NCBI RefSeq assembly: GCF_031656915.1
Contig: NZ_CP134227.1
Span: forward strand, 3,596,001-3,660,000
DNA length: 64,000 bases
Source: Nocardioides marmorisolisilvae
Lineage (GTDB): Bacteria > Actinomycetota > Actinomycetes > Propionibacteriales > Nocardioidaceae
Direction: 5' to 3'
Shown here: one piece after another, positions 61,636 through 64,000 of the stretch
Position numbering within the stretch: the first letter of the stretch is position 1
Layout: each line of letters starts with the position of its first letter
Translations under genes and position numbers: made by a program
The notes under the pieces: model-generated
What the model saw: the letters and a program-made list of their open reading frames with translations, nothing else
The model's database searches: none
Told to the model about the DNA's origin: nothing

Positions 61636-63323
61636 GGGGCGTCCCGGAGGTGACGGAACCGGCGTTCGGCGTACCAGGGCAGCAGCCGGACCCGTGCGGG
61701 TGGGAGGTTCTGGTAGAGCAGCACGGCTTGGCCGTCGGGCAGCTGCTGGAGCAGGTGCAGTGGTGCCAGGTGGTCGGTGTGCTCGTTGCGGGAGCGGCTG
61801 CGTCGGCCGTCGCCGCCGGTGGTGGTGCCGTGGGAGTGGGTGCGGGTCTGGCCCATCAGGTCTGACCAGTAGCGCAGGGTGTCGAGGTCGGCGACGCCGG
61901 GCAGCAGCATCCGCATCTTCGCGTTGGACACCACGGTGCGGGCGACGCTGCGTCCGCCGTACAGGTGCTCGAGCTGGGCCAGGTCGTGGTAGATCAGCAG
62001 CAGCTGGATGCCGTTGCCACGCGAGGTGGTCAGCAGGTGGGGCAGCCGGGGGTAGCGGAAGACGTTGCCGGCCTCATCGAGCGCCAGCAGCAGCCGAGGC
62101 TCGATCGGGCCGCCCTGCCGTGCGGCGCGCTGCTCGGCGGTGTGGATGATCGCCGACAGCAGGGTGGTGAAGTACGGCGCGAACCGGTCACCGTCGGCGT
62201 TGGGCACCACCACGCACAGGGTGCCTGCGCGGTCGAACAGGTCTGCTGGGGTGAAGCCGCCGGCGCGTGCTGCGGTGAGGATGCCGGGCCGGGAGTAGGT
62301 GTCGGCAATGCCCAGCGCGGTGAAGAGCACCGATCCCTTGCCTTCCTCGTGGATCTGCCAGGTCGAGGCGTAGTCCTGCGCGGCGCCGTCCTCACCTGCG
62401 GTGCGCAGCAGGTCCTCGACGTGGTCGCGGGCGCGTTCACCGGCGTGGATCCACTCCACCCATCCGGCGATGCCGTCACCGGAGAGGTGGGCGGCGAGCA
62501 GCAGCCCCTTGAGGTACTTGCGTGCTTGGGCGTTCCAGGGCCGCGCCTTCGGGTCGTCGGCCATCCCGGAGGAGTCGACCATCCACTCGGCGAGCCGGTC
62601 GGCGGCCTCGGCGTCGACCGCGGCATCGATGGGTGACCAGCCCGCGAGCTGGTGGCCCGGCGCGCCGCCGGGCGCGATCACCCACACCGGCCCGTGGACG
62701 GCGCGGGCCGCGCACAGCGGCTGCAGGTCCTGGGGCTTGGCGGTGGTGATCACCACGGGGCCGTCCCAGTCGAGCACGTTGGGCACGATCAGCCCGGTGG
62801 TCTTGCCGGACCCGTTCGGCCCGAACACGACCGCGGAGACGCAGTCATGGCCGGCCAGCAGCATCCGCCGACCCAGCGCCCGCCCGGCGACCAGTCGCCA
62901 CCGCCGCTTGGCGGGATCAGCGGGTACGGCGAGCCGCCGCTGCGTACGACGGGTCGCCCATCGTGCGGGATCGACCTGCGAGGGTTGGGTGCGGCGTTGC
63001 CAGCCGAGGATCCCGAGCGCTGCGCCGACCGCGATCAGGAGGATCAGGACCGCGAGCACACTCCAGAACGCGGCCGGCACCAGCGATGCAGCGTCGGGGT
63101 ACGCCGTATCCCAGGCGGCCGTGACCTGCCTGTCGCGGATCAGCTGGACCACGAACGACGGCGAACCACTGAACGGCGCCGAGGCACCGGAGCGTCCGAC
63201 GAGCAGCAGGCTGGCCTGCGCGGCCAGCCAGCACCCACCGGCGACGACCCCGACGACGCCTCCGATGATGAGGATGCCGATCGCCAGAGCGTCGCTGGAG
63301 ACCGTCTCCTCGCGGCCGCTCAT
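61632..63323 (-). CDS. Type IV coupling protein (VirD4/TraD-like, TraM recognition domain)
   Basis: This 563-residue protein has membrane segments near 14-42 and 85-107, then an ATPase domain with Walker A GPNGSGKTT at 168-176. After it come VVITTAKPQDLQPLCAARAV, Walker B LLLALDEAGNVFRYPRLPHL (about 400-425) and TTSRGNGIQLLLIYHDLAQLEHLYG, typical of the TraG/TraD TraM-recognition domain. It links the relaxosome to the transfer channel. It overlaps the VirB4-like gene by 4 nt. Confidence 0.92.
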   Translation of the reverse strand: MSGREETVSSDALAIGILIIGGVVGVVAGGCWLAAQASLLLVGRSGASAPFSGSPSFVVQLIRDRQVTAAWDTAYPDAASLVPAAFWSVLAVLILLIAVGAALGILGWQRRTQPSQVDPARWATRRTQRRLAVPADPAKRRWRLVAGRALGRRMLLAGHDCVSAVVFGPNGSGKTTGLIVPNVLDWDGPVVITTAKPQDLQPLCAARAVHGPVWVIAPGGAPGHQLAGWSPIDAAVDAEAADRLAEWMVDSSGMADDPKARPWNAQARKYLKGLLLAAHLSGDGIAGWVEWIHAGERARDHVEDLLRTAGEDGAAQDYASTWQIHEEGKGSVLFTALGIADTYSRPGILTAARAGGFTPADLFDRAGTLCVVVPNADGDRFAPYFTTLLSAIIHTAEQRAARQGGPIEPRLLLALDEAGNVFRYPRLPHLLTTSRGNGIQLLLIYHDLAQLEHLYGGRSVARTVVSNAKMRMLLPGVADLDTLRYWSDLMGQTRTHSHGTTTGGDGRRSRSRNEHTDHLAPLHLLQQLPDGQAVLLYQNLPPARVRLLPWYAERRFRHLRDAP

Positions 63324-64000
63324 GAGGCGATGCCTCGCATCCTGCCGTCAGTGTCGACGAGGGTGACCTCCTCCTCGCCGAGCAGGTGGTCGACGATCGC
63401 CGAGTGCCGTCCGATCTTCCACAACGCCCTTCCGCGAGGCAGGTGGACCAGCTGGTCGGCCTCGACATCGGTCAGGCCGAGCGTGGTCGCGGTCGCCTCG
63501 ACCTGGTCGGACTCCTGGGCGTAGACGATCCGGGTCGAGCAGTCGGCCAGCAGGCCCTGGGCCAGGGCGACGGCCTCGCTGCCGGATGCACCGACCGCGC
63601 CGAGGTCGGAGATGCGGTGCACCACCGCGAGATTGGCGACCCCGAGCGCTCGGGAGAGCTTCCACTGGGCCTGCATCCGGCGGACCAGGGCGAGGTGACG
63701 CAGCATCCGCCAGGCCTCGTCGTAGACCACCAGCCGTCGACCACCCGGTGCCGAGGCCAAGGTGGCCTCCATCCAGGCCGACGCGCAGGTCATCAACAGT
63801 GCGACCGCGGTGTCGTCACCGGCCAGCCGCGAGGTGTCGAGCACCTGGATCGGTGCATCGAAGTCCAGCGGGTGGGTGGTCGGCCCGTCGAAGAGCCCGG
63901 CCAGGTCGCCCACGACCAGGCGACGCAGCTCCAAGGCGAGGTCGCGTGAGTCCACGACCAGCTCGCGAACGCTCATCTGCAGGGTGGCCGCAGCCTCCCG
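63320..64000 (-). CDS. VirB4-like ATPase, C-terminal part (cut by window edge)
   Basis: The frame is open to the window edge, giving about 226 residues. DAPIQVLDTSRLAGDDTAVALLMTCASAWME, then RRLVVYDEAWRMLRHLALVRRMQAQWKLSRALGVANLAVVHRISDL, and an S/T-rich segment (LLADCSTRIVYAQESDQVE) form the Walker B and following motifs of VirB4/TraE-type ATPases, with DEAW as the Walker B acidic pair. The Walker A part lies outside the window. It powers pilus or channel assembly in conjugation. Confidence 0.85.
   Translation of the reverse strand, partial: REAAATLQMSVRELVVDSRDLALELRRLVVGDLAGLFDGPTTHPLDFDAPIQVLDTSRLAGDDTAVALLMTCASAWMEATLASAPGGRRLVVYDEAWRMLRHLALVRRMQAQWKLSRALGVANLAVVHRISDLGAVGASGSEAVALAQGLLADCSTRIVYAQESDQVEATATTLGLTDVEADQLVHLPRGRALWKIGRHSAIVDHLLGEEEVTLVDTDGRMRGIAS

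Larger units (their letters stand above)
58605..64000 (-). mobile_element. Edge of an integrative conjugative element (type IV secretion genes)
   Basis: A VirB4-like ATPase, a VirD4/TraD coupling protein, a DUF4913 protein, a lipoprotein and a cell-wall hydrolase occur in one tightly overlapping minus-strand operon, as in actinobacterial conjugative elements. The element continues past the right edge of the window. Its left border is not seen; it may lie before or after the secreted protein at 56531-58453. Confidence 0.65.

Noticed and set aside
1-64000. CRISPR array
   Set aside because: No regularly spaced direct repeats of 23-40 nt were seen anywhere. The only repeated short units are the IS21 end repeats and the operator motifs.
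1-64000. tRNA or rRNA genes
   Set aside because: No cloverleaf-like segments with a conserved T-loop (GGTTCGAATCC-like) next to an acceptor stem and no rRNA stretch were recognised by eye; a tRNAscan run would settle it.

Overview
The window is high-GC DNA with GTG and TTG starts, dense ATGA-type gene overlaps, an actinobacterial SCO6745-type regulator and a DUF4913 conjugation gene. It most likely comes from a soil actinobacterium; I cannot name the genus from sequence alone, although a Nocardioides-like relative would fit. Four blocks can be recognised.

(1) 1-20.4 kb, mobile and defence region. It opens with the 3' end of an ISL3-type transposase. A tightly coupled three-gene operon follows (429-4200): a putative DUF4297/Cap4-like nuclease, a small winged-helix-like middle protein and a Rad50-like ABC ATPase with two CxxC pairs. 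Together these have the architecture of ABC three-component (ABC-3C) conflict systems. After a short run of regulators and an IS110-family element comes a complete type I restriction-modification locus (hsdM-hsdS-DUF4268-higB-higA-hsdR, 9622-17279) that carries a HigBA toxin-antitoxin pair between hsdS and hsdR. An istA remnant and an intact IS21-family element with matched inverted end repeats close this block.

(2) 20.5-37.7 kb, first catabolic block. It starts with an acyl-CoA ligase, an Lrp/AsnC regulator and an AceE/transketolase-like ThDP enzyme. A BMP-type (nucleoside-like) ABC importer, a TetR regulator, a flavin reductase and an operon of an LLM flavin monooxygenase, two crotonases, an acyl-CoA ligase and a creatininase-family hydrolase follow. 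Three 18-bp sites of the form KGTTAATYYYRATTMACA lie upstream of the importer, the flavin reductase and the LLM operon. Two of them sit on promoters with the same TTGACA-17 bp-TAGGTT layout. I infer one TetR-controlled regulon for uptake and oxidative degradation of an unidentified compound.

(3) 38.1-56.4 kb, second catabolic block. It encodes a GMC oxidoreductase, an aldehyde dehydrogenase, a DUF993 (dihydrodipicolinate-synthase-like) protein, a sugar isomerase/epimerase, a LacI regulator, an SDR, a CoA-transferase, an acyl-CoA dehydrogenase, a glycerate kinase, two aldo/keto reductases and a ribose-type ABC importer. Three 14-bp AGAAARCGYTTWCT sites lie in front of the GMC gene, the SDR gene and the importer, which marks a LacI regulon. 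The gene set suggests oxidation of a polyol or sugar-like compound, aldol-type cleavage, and processing of the fragments as glycerate and acyl-CoA.

(4) 56.5-64 kb, minus strand. A large secreted protein with a ZU5-like segment is followed by the edge of an integrative conjugative element: a VirB4-like ATPase, a VirD4/TraD-type coupling protein, a DUF4913 protein, a lipoprotein, and an unusual membrane-anchored fusion of a DNase I-like (EEP) domain, a lysozyme-like segment and an M23 peptidase.
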